A stretch of DNA of 64,000 nt from Roseovarius sp. 217 (GTDB taxonomy: Bacteria; Pseudomonadota; Alphaproteobacteria; Rhodobacterales; Rhodobacteraceae), in assembly GCF_000152845.1 (NCBI RefSeq), contig NZ_CH902584.1, positions 792,275-856,274 on the forward strand, given 5' to 3'. The notes beneath the pieces are model-generated. The model saw nothing but the letters and a program-made list of their open reading frames with translations. It was not told where the DNA came from and did no database searches. The translations under genes were made by a program, and so were the position numbers. Positions 1 to 8,242 of this stretch are shown here, in pieces. Position 1 is the first letter of the stretch, and every line of letters begins with the position of its first letter.

Positions 1-56
1 CGCAACGCGTCAAGCAGGGCCGGAATGGCATCATGGATGGGTAATGCGGGCGTCAT
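1..56 (-). CDS. hrpB: ATP-dependent helicase HrpB, N-terminal fragment (cut by window edge)
   Basis: Only the first 18 codons are present, reading leftward off the window. The peptide starts MTPALPIHDAIPALLDAL, which resembles the usual HrpB opening (LPI...LPALL.AL ahead of the Walker A motif). HrpB is a DEAH-box helicase of unclear cellular role. It is divergent from meaB. An in-frame ATG at 74 could be the true start. No helicase motif is visible, so the call rests on N-terminal similarity alone. Confidence 0.5.
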   Translation of the reverse strand, partial: MTPALPIHDAIPALLDAL

Positions 57-170
57 GCCCGCGTTATCGGGCATCGGCGCAGGCTTGGCCAGAGGGTTGA
101 GGTCTCTCGGCTCTAGACAAGGCCCGTCGGGCCAAGGCATGAAGGCACGCGAGGACAAGAAGGGCAGCGC

Positions 171-1145
171 ATGGATATTGCGGACATCGCAGACAAGATC
201 ATCGCGGGCGACCGGCGGGCGTTGGCGCGGGCGATCACCTTGATCGAGAGTGCGAGACCCGATCACCGCGCTCAGGCTGCGGATCTGATGGAAGTGTTGA
301 AGCGTGTCGGCAAGCAAGCTGTGCGCATCGGCCTCTCGGGCACGCCGGGGGTGGGAAAATCCACCTTCATCGAGAGTTTCGGTATGATGCTGACCGGACG
401 GGGTCTGCGGGTGGCGGTGCTGGCGGTTGATCCATCCTCGGCGCGCTCTGGCGGCTCGATCCTCGGCGACAAGACGCGGATGGAGCGGCTGAGCCGCGAT
501 CCGGCGGCCTTTATCCGCCCCTCCCCCAGCCAGAGCCATCTGGGCGGCGTGGCACGCCGCACGCGCGAGGCGGTGGCGCTCTGCGAGGCGGCTGGGTTTG
601 ACGTGGTGTTGATCGAGACGGTTGGGGTGGGTCAATCCGAGACTGTGGTCGCGGAAATGTCTGATATCTTTGTGCTTTTGTTGGCCCCAGCGGGCGGGGA
701 CGAGTTGCAGGGCGTCAAGCGCGGCATCATGGAAATGGCCGATCTCATTCTGGTGAACAAGGCTGATGGCGATCTCAAACCGGCGGCGCTGCGGACCTGT
801 TCGGATTATGCAGGCGCTTTACGCCTTCTGCGCAAGCGGCCTCAAGATCCCGACGGCTATCCCAAGGCGATGACGGTTTCGGCCCTACAGGATGAAGGTC
901 TGCAAAGGGCATGGGACGAGATGACCGCGCTGGTGGAGTGGCGGCGCGAGACCGGGCATTTCGACGGGCGCCGGGCGGAGCAGGCGCGCTATTGGTTCGC
1001 ACAGGAGGTGCGTCAGGGTCTCTTGGCGCAACTGGAAACACCGGCTGCCAAAGCTGCGATGCAGGAGTACGCCGCGCGCGTCGCGGCGGGAGATATCACG
1101 CCAACGGTGGCTGCGGCCGCGGTTCTGAGCCAAGTCAAAGGTTAG
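171..1145 (+). CDS. meaB: methylmalonyl-CoA mutase-associated GTPase MeaB
   Basis: A 324-residue G3E-type P-loop GTPase that protects and gates B12 loading of methylmalonyl-CoA mutase. Walker A is GTPGVGKS at residues 57-64. The run after it (FIESFG) and the VETVGVGQSE segment are characteristic of the MeaB/ArgK family, and the guanine-specificity motif NKAD is near residue 200. Length is normal for the family. The mutase itself is not in the window, but a methylmalonyl-CoA epimerase lies at 52.5 kb, so the propionate/methylmalonyl route is present in the genome. The ATG at 171 follows a purine-rich GAAGGGCAGC stretch. An overlapping frame at 25-243 is a shadow. Confidence 0.95.
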   Translation: MDIADIADKIIAGDRRALARAITLIESARPDHRAQAADLMEVLKRVGKQAVRIGLSGTPGVGKSTFIESFGMMLTGRGLRVAVLAVDPSSARSGGSILGDKTRMERLSRDPAAFIRPSPSQSHLGGVARRTREAVALCEAAGFDVVLIETVGVGQSETVVAEMSDIFVLLLAPAGGDELQGVKRGIMEMADLILVNKADGDLKPAALRTCSDYAGALRLLRKRPQDPDGYPKAMTVSALQDEGLQRAWDEMTALVEWRRETGHFDGRRAEQARYWFAQEVRQGLLAQLETPAAKAAMQEYAARVAAGDITPTVAAAAVLSQVKG

Positions 1146-1149
1146 ATTT

Positions 1150-1395
1150 TCATTTGCTTTCAGGGGGTTGAATGTAAACCCCTTCAGGCAGATCAAGCGC
1201 CGCTCTGAGGTCTCTCAATTGGGCCATGGACAGGGTGATCTTTTGCATGCCGTCCGAGCGCGGATCATATTGCTCGATGGTCACACATTCTTCAAACGCA
1301 TTTATTATCACATCTTCGCCCAAGGGCGCAGTACCCTCATCGACGAGGGTTATCACGGTGGAGTCAAACTCGTGTTCGATGGAAAACATATCCAT
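1150..1395 (-). CDS. conserved hypothetical protein, 81 aa
   Basis: Small acidic protein starting MDMFSIEHEFDSTVITLVDE. No signal peptide or membrane segment is visible. The reading frame stays open far upstream (to 1764), but the residues beyond 1395 are low-complexity and lie over the promoter and 5' part of the convergent M48 gene, so the ATG at 1395 is the sensible start. The protein has the look of a small single-domain cytosolic protein; no function can be assigned. It is tail-to-tail with meaB, the stops being only 4 bases apart. Confidence 0.7.
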   Translation of the reverse strand: MDMFSIEHEFDSTVITLVDEGTAPLGEDVIINAFEECVTIEQYDPRSDGMQKITLSMAQLRDLRAALDLPEGVYIQPPESK

Positions 1396-1512
1396 AGAGT
1401 ACTGCGTTGGCGGGTCTTTGCAAGGGGGAGGAGTCTGGATGCAAAAGGGCTGTAAGTGTCGCAAAACCCTGATAGGTTGGGCCCTGATCTTGGAACTGGC
1501 AGGGGTGTTGTG

Positions 1513-2223
1513 ATGCGGTGGATGTCTGTTTTTGGTCTTCTGGCGCTCGTCGGTTGCGTCGAGGTTGTGGAACAGGGGCCTGTCAGCCGCCCGGCACCGC
1601 AAGGCACATCGCGGCCAGTGGCGACAACCCCGACGCGGGCGCAGGTGGATCAATTTATTTCGGTTGTTCAACGGGTTGAGCCTGTTGCAGAGCGGGAGTG
1701 CCGCGCCCGGGCACCCGGTCAGAACTGCGACTTCCGGATCGTTGTGGATGACCGACCGGGGCAACCACCGAATGCCTATCAGACTTTGGATAAGAGCGGT
1801 CAGCCCATTCTGGCCTTTACGCTACCGCTGATTGCGCAGGTGCGCAATCGTGACGAACTGGCCTTTGTCATGGGGCATGAGGCGGCACACCACATCTCGG
1901 GGCATATTCCGCGTCAGCAACAGAATGCTGCGGCGGGAGCAATCCTGTTGGGGGGATTGGCGGCGATCACGGGCGCCAGTCAGACCATGGTGGATCAGGC
2001 GGTCGACATTGGGGCCGGGGTTGGTGCGCGGAGTTACTCCAAGAATTTTGAATTGGAGGCGGATGGATTGGGCACGATCATCACCCATCGAGCCGGTTAC
2101 AATCCGGTCAAAGGTGCTGAATACTTTACACAAATTCCTGATCCAGGGAACCGCTTTCTTGGGACGCATCCGCCGAATGCGCAGCGGATTGAAACCGTGC
2201 GGCGGGTGGCGGCCGGGCTGTAA
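1513..2223 (+). CDS. M48-family zinc metalloprotease, lipoprotein
   Basis: A 236-residue predicted lipoprotein. The N-terminus MRWMSVFGLLALVGC ends in a lipobox with the acylated cysteine at residue 15, so it should be anchored in the cell envelope. The zinc site HEAAH is at residues 122-126 and the distal glutamate lies in the later NFELEAD motif, both typical of Ste24/Oma1/BepA-like M48 peptidases that act in envelope quality control. No TPR domain follows, unlike BepA. The ATG at 1513 is chosen because it opens the signal peptide; upstream in-frame starts would bury it. The last base overlaps the next gene's ATG (TAATG). Confidence 0.88.
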   Translation: MRWMSVFGLLALVGCVEVVEQGPVSRPAPQGTSRPVATTPTRAQVDQFISVVQRVEPVAERECRARAPGQNCDFRIVVDDRPGQPPNAYQTLDKSGQPILAFTLPLIAQVRNRDELAFVMGHEAAHHISGHIPRQQQNAAAGAILLGGLAAITGASQTMVDQAVDIGAGVGARSYSKNFELEADGLGTIITHRAGYNPVKGAEYFTQIPDPGNRFLGTHPPNAQRIETVRRVAAGL

Positions 2224-2579
2224 TGCGGCAGTTGAAGGGTGTCGTCAGTGACCGGGGATCGAGCTATGCGGTCTCGGGCGGGGTGGCCTGCGACCGGGAC
2301 GCCGTGGATGAATTCCTCAAGTTGTTGAAAAAAGACAAGAAATTTGCCCGCGCCACGCATAACACCTGGGCTGTTTTGCTCAGAGACGGTACCCCGCTGA
2401 AGGGCGATGATGGCGAGGCTGGCGCAGGGCAGGTGATCCTGCGCATGCTGGAACGCGCCGATTTGCGCGATCATCTTGTTGTCGTAACCCGTTGGTATGG
2501 CGGGAAAAAGCTGGGTGGTGACCGGTTTCGCCATGTGCAGGACTGCGTGCGTGCCTATTTGGAGGAGAGCCCGGATTGA
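2223..2579 (+). CDS. YigZ/IMPACT N-terminal-domain protein
   Basis: A 118-residue protein matching the UPF0029 fold shared by bacterial YigZ and the eukaryotic translation regulator IMPACT. The visible family motifs are ATHNTWA, DDGEAGAG (usually DDGEPxGTAG) and the RWYGGKKLGGDRF block. It is shorter than E. coli YigZ (about 205 residues) because the C-terminal domain is missing. The biochemical role of the single-domain form is not established. It is translationally coupled to the M48 lipoprotein gene (overlap of one base), so the two probably share a transcript. Confidence 0.8.
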   Translation: MRQLKGVVSDRGSSYAVSGGVACDRDAVDEFLKLLKKDKKFARATHNTWAVLLRDGTPLKGDDGEAGAGQVILRMLERADLRDHLVVVTRWYGGKKLGGDRFRHVQDCVRAYLEESPD

Positions 2580-2642
2580 TCTAGGTCAAGGTGCGGCGTG
2601 GCTTTCGAAGGCAAACTGGCGTGGCAGCAAAGGGGAATTGGC

Positions 2643-2906
2643 ATGCAAAGCACGACGACCTTGAAACGTCACGCGCAGTTGGTGGATCAGATGGCCAGCA
2701 GCTTGGGCGTTGATTTAGAACAGAAAATCATGGAAGGCCATCTGACGATGGAGGCCTTGAGCGATGTGGTTCTGGCCTGCACCGGCTGTTCAAATCCCGA
2801 GGCTTGTGGCCATTGGTTGGAAGAGAACAAGGTTGCGACGGCGACCCCGGATTACTGTCGGAACAGCAACGTTTTTGATTTGCTGATCGCGGGCAAACAC
2901 GCCTGA
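2643..2906 (+). CDS. DUF6455 family protein
   Basis: An 87-residue soluble protein. The C-terminal half has the spaced cysteines CTGCSNPEAC and a PDYCRN motif, characteristic of small roseobacter proteins grouped as DUF6455; the cysteine pattern suggests metal or Fe-S binding, but that is inference. Start ATG 2643 has AAAGGGGAATTGGC ahead of it. A GTG at 2598 would add 15 residues and lacks a clear ribosome site. The gene stands alone between YigZ and trhA. Confidence 0.75.
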   Translation: MQSTTTLKRHAQLVDQMASSLGVDLEQKIMEGHLTMEALSDVVLACTGCSNPEACGHWLEENKVATATPDYCRNSNVFDLLIAGKHA

Positions 2907-2972
2907 CCGGAAGGTACAGGATGTACCAAACGTACGCGGCTTTTGTACGCACGCGGTGCGCGTGCCGATGAC

Positions 2973-3623
2973 TCAGAGGCGTGCGCCGAGCGCAGAGGCA
3001 ATCCCGAAGAAGAAACACGCCGTGGCCAGAGCCACGAAGAGATGCCAGATGGCATTCGAAAAGCGCAAGCTCTCCCACGCGTAGAACACGACACCGAAGG
3101 TGTAGAGCAGACCGCCCGCCAGAAGAAGCCCGAGGCTGTGACCCGGCAGAATCGGAGTGAGCGGGATAAAGAGCGCCACCCCGATCCATCCAAGCGCCAC
3201 ATAGGGCATCCAGCCGGTCGGCATCTGGCCCGGTTTGGCCCTGATCTTGGTCACGGCACCAAAGATCGCGAGCAGCCACACCAACGCAAGAACGACATAG
3301 CCAAAGGCGGTGCCCAAAAGCACGCTGAGCGGCGTGAAGGTGCCCGCGATTTTCACATAGATCGCGGCGTGATCAAGGCGACGCAGGATGGGCCGGGCGG
3401 CGGTATGGGCATAGAGATGATAGGCCGCAGAGGCGCCCAGCATTAACAAGAGCGCGCCGGAATAGACGATGGTCGAAGCCAGCGTGACCCCATCCATGCG
3501 CAGCGCCCACATGGCAAAGAGCACGCCCACACCGGTGAGCGCCGCCAGCAGGCCGACAATATGCACCGCCCCGTCAGCAAGACGTTCGGCGCGGGAATAG
3601 GCGGGATAGGACATGTCAATCAT
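2973..3623 (-). CDS. trhA: PAQR-family membrane protein TrhA (hemolysin III-like)
   Basis: About 213-216 residues with seven hydrophobic segments. It contains the PAQR/hemolysin III signatures: an early AERLADGAVHIVG motif, SAAYHLYAH, RRLDHAAIYVKIAGTFTP, and a final AIWHLFVALA helix, whose histidines form the family metal site. Bacterial members are linked to membrane fluidity homeostasis rather than haemolysis. Starts at 3623 (MIDMSYP) or 3614 (MSYP) are both possible. The frame remains open to 4214, but that extension is antisense to the next gene and is not real. Confidence 0.88.
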   Translation of the reverse strand: MIDMSYPAYSRAERLADGAVHIVGLLAALTGVGVLFAMWALRMDGVTLASTIVYSGALLLMLGASAAYHLYAHTAARPILRRLDHAAIYVKIAGTFTPLSVLLGTAFGYVVLALVWLLAIFGAVTKIRAKPGQMPTGWMPYVALGWIGVALFIPLTPILPGHSLGLLLAGGLLYTFGVVFYAWESLRFSNAIWHLFVALATACFFFGIASALGARL

Positions 3624-3809
3624 CCGGTCTGTTTGGCAGAAGTGTATTAATTTTTCTATGAGCTGTCTCACGATATGGTTGGAGTCCGCAGAATTTCGTG
3701 GCGTTTTGAGGGTGACGTTGCGGCAATCCCGGCGCAGCGAAAAAAAGAATCGAGTCGCACCCCACCGCAGGATTTGCGATAGTATGCGCTGCAACAAAGG
3801 AGTGTGATC

Positions 3810-4190
3810 ATGAATCGCCGTCTTGTTCTGGGTTTTGTGAGCGCCGGAATGCTCACCCTTGGCTGGCCGGTCACCGCGCAAACCGCGCAGATGAGCGCCG
3901 CCGAAATCACCGCGTTGTTGTCTGGCAACACCATTGTCGGGAATTGGTCCGGCACCGACTATCGGCAGTTCTTTGAGGCCGATGGCCGCACGGTCTATAT
4001 GCTCGGCGATGGCCGCCGTGACGATGGCCAATGGCGCGTGAGTGCCGAAACGAACGACTATGAAAGCTGGTGGCGCAGCACCGGCTGGACGCCCTATGCC
4101 ATGGTGCGCACCGATGCAGGCGGCTATGCGTGGATCAATGGCGACCGGCTCGAGCCCTTCGAGGTGCTGAGCGGGCGGCAGATCGAGTAA
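3810..4190 (+). CDS. exported hypothetical protein, 126 aa
   Basis: Has a Sec signal peptide (MNRRLVLGFVSAGMLTLGW..., cleavage likely after AQT-A near residue 22-25) followed by a soluble domain rich in W, G and Y. The core LLSGNTIVGNWSG...FFEADGRTVYMLGDG resembles small periplasmic beta-barrel (DUF995/lipocalin-like) proteins, but this is a loose resemblance. The ribosome site AAGGAG at 3796-3801 supports the ATG at 3810 over the GTG at 3804. Function unknown. Confidence 0.75.
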   Translation: MNRRLVLGFVSAGMLTLGWPVTAQTAQMSAAEITALLSGNTIVGNWSGTDYRQFFEADGRTVYMLGDGRRDDGQWRVSAETNDYESWWRSTGWTPYAMVRTDAGGYAWINGDRLEPFEVLSGRQIE

Positions 4191-4232
4191 GCGCCCGCGC
4201 TCTGACAGGAGCACGAGCCACCTTTCCCAAAG

Positions 4233-5189
4233 TCAGTTCACCAGATTGGCTGGCGTTTCCCCGGCAAAGAAGGCGCGCAGGTTCTCGACCGCCATCAACC
4301 CCATCGCCTCGCGCACTTCGAGGGCTGCGGTGCCCAAATGCGGCAGGAGCGCGACGTTTTCCAGTGCCTTGAGCGCATCCGGCACAATCGGTTCACGCTC
4401 GTAGACATCGAGCCCGGCCCCGGCGATGCGGCCCTGTTGCAGAGCGGCGACCAGCGCCGCCTCATCCACCACATCGCCGCGGGCGATATTGATGAAATGC
4501 GCGGTCGGTCGCATGGCCTCGAACACGGCGGTATTGAGCAGGTGCCGGGTCTCGGCCCCGCCGGGCACGGCGACGACCAGGAAATCCGCCTCAGCCGCCA
4601 CGGCCTCGATCGAGCCAAGCTGGCGGGCGTCGAAATCGAGCGGTTTGGGCGAGCGGTTGTGATAGACGACCTGCATGCCAAAGCCGAAGTGGCAGCGCCG
4701 GGCAATTGCCTGACCAATGCGGCCCATGCCGATGATGCCCACCGTCTTGCCGGTGACATGCAGCCCCAGCATCTGTGTGGGATTCCAGCCCGGCCATTTG
4801 CCCGTGCGCACCAAACGGTCGCCTTCGCCTGCTCGGCGTGCGGTCATGAGGAGCAGGGTCATCGCGATATCGGCGGTGGCATCCGTCACGGCACCGGGTG
4901 TGTTGGTCACGGCGATACCCACAGCGCGGGCGGCGGCCACGTCGATATGGTTATAGCCCACACCGAAATTGGCGAGGATGCGACAACGCGAATTCTCGGC
5001 CTCGGTAAAGACATCGGCCTGAAACATGTCGCCCAGCGTCGGCAGGATGCCATCGTAGAGCGCCAGTGCGCCGCGCATCTGCCCCGGCTTGAGCGGGGTG
5101 TTGTCGTCGCGGGTCTCGACTTCAAAATGGCTGCGGGCGGCGTCGAGCACGCGGTCCGGCATGGGGCGGGTCAGAAGGATCCGTTTCAA
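4233..5189 (-). CDS. D-2-hydroxyacid dehydrogenase (glyoxylate/hydroxypyruvate reductase type)
   Basis: A 318-residue NAD(P)-dependent dehydrogenase of the D-isomer family, expected to reduce glyoxylate or hydroxypyruvate in the cytoplasm. The substrate-binding NFGVGYNHIDV motif, the nucleotide fold GIIGMGRIGQAIA, the catalytic arginine in INIARGDVVDE, the glutamate in YEREP and the histidine in LLPHLGTA are all present. Its 5' end overlaps the stop of the upstream tRNA-binding gene by four bases (ATGA), so it is the last gene of a leftward operon with proC. Exact substrate cannot be told from sequence. Confidence 0.92.
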   Translation of the reverse strand: MKRILLTRPMPDRVLDAARSHFEVETRDDNTPLKPGQMRGALALYDGILPTLGDMFQADVFTEAENSRCRILANFGVGYNHIDVAAARAVGIAVTNTPGAVTDATADIAMTLLLMTARRAGEGDRLVRTGKWPGWNPTQMLGLHVTGKTVGIIGMGRIGQAIARRCHFGFGMQVVYHNRSPKPLDFDARQLGSIEAVAAEADFLVVAVPGGAETRHLLNTAVFEAMRPTAHFINIARGDVVDEAALVAALQQGRIAGAGLDVYEREPIVPDALKALENVALLPHLGTAALEVREAMGLMAVENLRAFFAGETPANLVN

Positions 5190-5524
5190 TGCAGTTTTTC
5201 TCCGATGGGAATGTCTTGGTCGGGGCCTATCAGAACGATATCGCCATTGCTATCGCTCAGCCCCAGCACGAGGATTTCTGACAGGAACTTGCCAATCTGG
5301 CGGGGCGGAAAATTGACCACGGCCAGCACCTGACGGCCAATCAGCGTCTCTGGCGTGTAATGGGTGGTGATCTGGGCGCTCGATTTCTTTTCGCCAAGTT
5401 CGGGGCCGAAATCGACCCAGAGCTTGATCGCGGGTTTGCGGGCCTCGGGATAGGGTTCGGCGCGGGTCACGCGGCCGACGCGGATGTCTACGTTGAGAAA
5501 GTCGTCAAAACTGATCTCAGCCAT
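5186..5524 (-). CDS. tRNA-binding domain protein (CsaA/EMAP-like)
   Basis: A 112-residue stand-alone OB-fold tRNA-binding protein. The family pattern is clear: FLNVDIRVGRV at the start, ARKPAIKLWVDFG, the SSAQIT segment, VVNFPPRQIG, SEILVLG and VLIGPDQ. Such proteins (CsaA, YgjH) dimerise and bind tRNA, and CsaA has also been described as a chaperone. It overlaps proC by 8 bases upstream and the hydroxyacid dehydrogenase by 4 bases downstream, indicating one transcript. Confidence 0.9.
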   Translation of the reverse strand: MAEISFDDFLNVDIRVGRVTRAEPYPEARKPAIKLWVDFGPELGEKKSSAQITTHYTPETLIGRQVLAVVNFPPRQIGKFLSEILVLGLSDSNGDIVLIGPDQDIPIGEKLH

Positions 5525-6332
5525 TGCGCAGTACCTTGGAGCGGTCGGTGGCGGCCGCCACGGTTTTCAGCATCAGGGGCGGCAGGCCGGTCTCAGGGTG
5601 CATCAGCACCTCCAGCCCCGCCTGCGTGGTCCCATTGGGGCTGGTGACGTTCTGGCGCAACTGCGCCGGGGTTTCGTCTGCGGCCTCGGCCAAGGCGCCC
5701 GCACCGGCGACGGTGGCCTGAGCCAGTTGCATGGCGAGGGTGGGCGAGAGGCCCTGCGCCTCGCCCGCCTGAGCCATGCATTCGATCATGTGGAACACAT
5801 AGGCGGGGCCAGAGCCAGAAAGGCCGGTCACAGCGTCCATCTGGTCCTCATGGTCGAGCCGCACCACCTGACCCACCGCGCGCAAGAGGGCCTCGGCCAG
5901 ATCGAGATGGGCGGCATTGGCATTGGCATTGCCGATGATAGCGGTGATGCCGCGCGCCACGGCAGCGGGGGTGTTGGGCATGGCGCGGATGATCGGGGTC
6001 TGCGCGCCCAAGACGGACTCGAAGGCGGCAATCGGCGTGCCGGCGGCGACAGAGATGAACAGCGTGGTGCCATTGCCCATGGCGGCGAGGCTGGGGAGGG
6101 CCGCGCCCATCATCTGCGGCTTGACCGCGACAAGGGTGATGGCGGGGCTGGCGGGCAGGTCGGTGTTGACATGCACGCCGGTGCCGCGCAGCCAGTCGGA
6201 GGGGTTGGGATCCATCACCCAGACCGATGCGGGCGGCAGCCCACCCGCCAGCCAACCTTGCAACATGGCGCTGCCCATCTTGCCGCAGCCCAATAAAACA
6301 AGGCCTTTTTGGGCCAGATTGTCCATGTTCAT
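5517..6332 (-). CDS. proC: pyrroline-5-carboxylate reductase
   Basis: A 271-residue enzyme catalysing the last step of proline synthesis (P5C plus NAD(P)H to proline). The Rossmann motif LLGCGKMGSAML is near the N-terminus, VAVKPQMM follows, RAMPNTPAAVARG is in the middle and the C-terminal TGLSGSGPAYVF block, with the TQAGLE segment, is diagnostic of ProC. ATGs at 6332 and 6326 are both usable. First gene of the proC / tRNA-binding / dehydrogenase unit, with the YbjN gene 42 bases upstream on the same strand. Confidence 0.95.
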   Translation of the reverse strand: MNMDNLAQKGLVLLGCGKMGSAMLQGWLAGGLPPASVWVMDPNPSDWLRGTGVHVNTDLPASPAITLVAVKPQMMGAALPSLAAMGNGTTLFISVAAGTPIAAFESVLGAQTPIIRAMPNTPAAVARGITAIIGNANANAAHLDLAEALLRAVGQVVRLDHEDQMDAVTGLSGSGPAYVFHMIECMAQAGEAQGLSPTLAMQLAQATVAGAGALAEAADETPAQLRQNVTSPNGTTQAGLEVLMHPETGLPPLMLKTVAAATDRSKVLRNG

Positions 6333-6374
6333 GGTGGTATCCCCGCGTCTGTGAGTGCAATCGCGGGGACAGTG

Positions 6375-6875
6375 TTACGCGCGCCCGTAGGCCTCTGCAA
6401 TGGCGACTTGCATGGCGTCGCGGGGGGATTGGTCACCCCAGATCGCGAGTTGCAGAGCGGGGTAATACCGCTCGGCATTGGCAACGGCGGCATGCAGCAT
6501 GGTGTCGATCTGCTCGGGGCTGGCGACCTGAGCACCGGCGAGGACGAGGCCGTAACGATAGACCATCAGTTTCTGCTCGGCCCACCAAGTAAAGGCGCCG
6601 GTCCAGCATTCATCATTGATTTCATTGAGGATTTCAAAGAGAACGGGGAGCTTGTCGGCGGGCGGGTCCATGTCGAAGGTGCACACCAGACGCAGGGTTT
6701 CGTCATATCCGGACCAGGCGAGGGTCAGGGAATAGGTGCGCCATTGCGCCTCGACGGCCATGGCGATCTGGTCATCGCCGATGCGGTCGAACTCCCACTC
6801 GTGATGCTCGGCAATATGTTCAACGATATCAATGGGATGGATATCGTCCTGCAAGAACTGCTCTGAAAGTGCCAT
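6375..6875 (-). CDS. YbjN domain-containing protein
   Basis: A 166-residue soluble protein. The segment YSLTLAWSGYDETLRLVCTFDM and the DKLPVLFEILNEINDECWTGAFT block match the YbjN family (type III secretion chaperone-like fold). In enterobacteria YbjN is linked to motility and stress, but no enzymatic role is known. It probably belongs to the same transcript as proC, being only 42 bases upstream of it. No signal peptide is visible. Confidence 0.85.
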   Translation of the reverse strand: MALSEQFLQDDIHPIDIVEHIAEHHEWEFDRIGDDQIAMAVEAQWRTYSLTLAWSGYDETLRLVCTFDMDPPADKLPVLFEILNEINDECWTGAFTWWAEQKLMVYRYGLVLAGAQVASPEQIDTMLHAAVANAERYYPALQLAIWGDQSPRDAMQVAIAEAYGRA

Positions 6876-7130
6876 GGCGCCGCCTCATTTGCTGTAGCGC
6901 GGGGGTGGCGTTGCACCCCTAGCGCTAGGTGCCTGCTCTACGGACGGGGGCCATTCCCCTCGCCCATACCAGATATGGTGCGGGGTTTCGCGCAGCCTGT
7001 AAAGCTATTTGTTGGGGGGAGAGGCAATATCTTGTGGATGGAATGATGGCTGCCGCAAGAGAAGGCGACAGGGGAGGAGATTGGGGGGACGTACGGGTGT
7101 GCGGTTTGAGCGTACGGGAGAGCGGAGAGA

Positions 7131-7899
7131 CTAGGCAGCCGACTCATAAAACTCGATCCACAGCCTGATCGATGCCAGTTTGATCATCGACAGGAAATTG
7201 CGTGAGGTCTTCTCGTATCGGGTTGCGATACGGCGGAACGAGGCTTTCAGCCTGCCAAAGAAGCGCTCGATTTTGTTGCGTTCCCGGTAGATTTCAGCAT
7301 CAAATTCGGCGGGTAGTTTACGGTTGGCCTTGGGAGGGATCACGTCGATAGCCCCCTGTTCCCAGATCATATCCCTGATCCAGTCTGCGTCATATGCTTT
7401 ATCCGCGAGCACATGTTGTCCAGGTTGCAAGTTGTCCAGTAGCGTCTTGCACGGCGGCGCGTCATGGGCTTGACCGGGTGTCAATTCATATCGGATCGGC
7501 AGCCCATCCTGATTGGTAAGTGCATGTATTTTCGTCCCTAATCCGCCCCGTGAACGACCTAAACAGCGGCGTGGGTCTTTTTTTGAGCGTGGTGGCGGAA
7601 TGATGCGCACGCACGCTGGTCCCGTCGACCATCACCATGTCAACGTTATGCGCGTCGGCGATGGCCTCCATGATCCGGTCCCAGTGGCCTGCATAGCTCC
7701 ACCGGTTGAAGCGGTTGTAGACCGTGGTCGGTGGGCCGTATTGCTCTGGTAGATCAGCCCAAGGGATGCCGGTGCGCAGGACGTAGAAAATGCCGTTGAT
7801 CACGCGGCGGTCATCAACCCGCTTCTTGCCACGTGTTTTGTTGGGCAAGACAGCTTTGATGAACTCCCATTCCAGATCGCTCATATCTGATCGCGCCAT
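7131..7899 (-). CDS. IS5-family transposase, two overlapping frames (predicted frameshift)
   Basis: Frame A runs from ATG 7899 to a stop at 7486 and holds the helix-turn-helix region and first DDE aspartate (MVDGTS). Frame B, open from 7610, carries CLGRSRGGLGTKIHAL, the second aspartate in LADKAYD and the glutamate in YRERNKIERFFGRLK. They can be joined at a run of seven A (complement of 7578-7584): frame A reads CTC AAA AAA AGA and frame B TCA AAA AAA GAC, so a net +1 (or -2) slip on ribosome or RNA polymerase gives about 255 residues. The TAG stop is formed by the target-site bases 7131-7133, outside the element. Confidence 0.88.
7134..7151 (+). repeat. IS left terminal inverted repeat
   Basis: Outer sequence GGCAGCCGACTCATAAAA; pairs with the reverse complement of 7961-7978 (GGCAGCACACTCATTAAT). 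Adjacent TA at 7132-7133 is the target duplication. Confidence 0.85.
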
Positions 7900-7960
7900 T
7901 TGCATTCTCCCGCCCAGTTTTGTGCGAGAGTGAATCACAAACTTATGCTTCTAAACAAGA

Positions 7961-7978
7961 ATTAATGAGTGTGCTGCC
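7961..7978 (-). repeat. IS right terminal inverted repeat
   Basis: Mirror of the left end, 14 of 18 positions matching, followed by the second TA duplication at 7979-7980 and an intact CTAG. Confidence 0.85.
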
Positions 7979-8027
7979 TAGGAGTTTCGAAAGCCGATGG
8001 CAAACATGGATCTGTTCTTCGTCACTG

Positions 8028-8242
8028 TCACCCCGCGCGAATAGCACCGGAGGTGCCGCGCGGATCGCCGGGCCGCCCATCGCACCAAAGCTGCGCCGGT
8101 ATTGGTGGCACGCCTTCGGCGTGACGGCCTGGCGATTATGAGGGGTCGCGCGCGATCGAGGGGGTACAATGACTTGGCCGGCATAAAGGGGCAACCACGG
8201 GTGTTACCTCGCCAGACCGCGGCCCTGCGACCGCGTGGCAAG
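8028..8242 (+). repeat. dispersed structured intergenic repeat, copy 1
   Basis: About 215 bases with clear similarity to the reverse complement of 27366-27584. Shared blocks include GGGCCGCCC.TCGCACC, CACGCCTT(C/T)GGCGTGACGGCCT, GGCATAAA(G/T)GGCA and CCGCG.GGC. Copy 1 contains the hairpin CACGCC-TTC-GGCGTG. It follows the insertion sequence and fills most of the 360-base gap before ubiK; no gene is evident there. Confidence 0.7.

Larger units (their letters stand above)
7134..7978 (-). mobile_element. complete IS5-family (IS427-group) insertion sequence, 845 bp
   Basis: Bounded by imperfect terminal inverted repeats that start GGCAGC at both ends (14 of 18 outer positions match) and flanked by a 2-base TA duplication (7132-7133 and 7979-7980) inside an intact CTAG at each side. 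That target and duplication are typical of the IS427 group. It carries a two-frame DDE transposase. Insertion is in the spacer between the YbjN gene and ubiK, so no gene is broken. Both ends and the catalytic residues are intact, so it may be active. Confidence 0.9.

Noticed and set aside
3624..4214. Extension of TrhA to 413 residues
   Set aside because: Extra part is antisense to the exported protein at 3810 and has no membrane-protein character.
6876..7130. Spacer before the insertion sequence
   Set aside because: 255 bases of purine-rich sequence with no convincing frame or promoter; nothing reported.
7920..8194. Short frames next to the insertion sequence
   Set aside because: They lie in the dispersed structured repeat and the IS end; their similarity to each other across copies reflects repeat DNA, not protein conservation.
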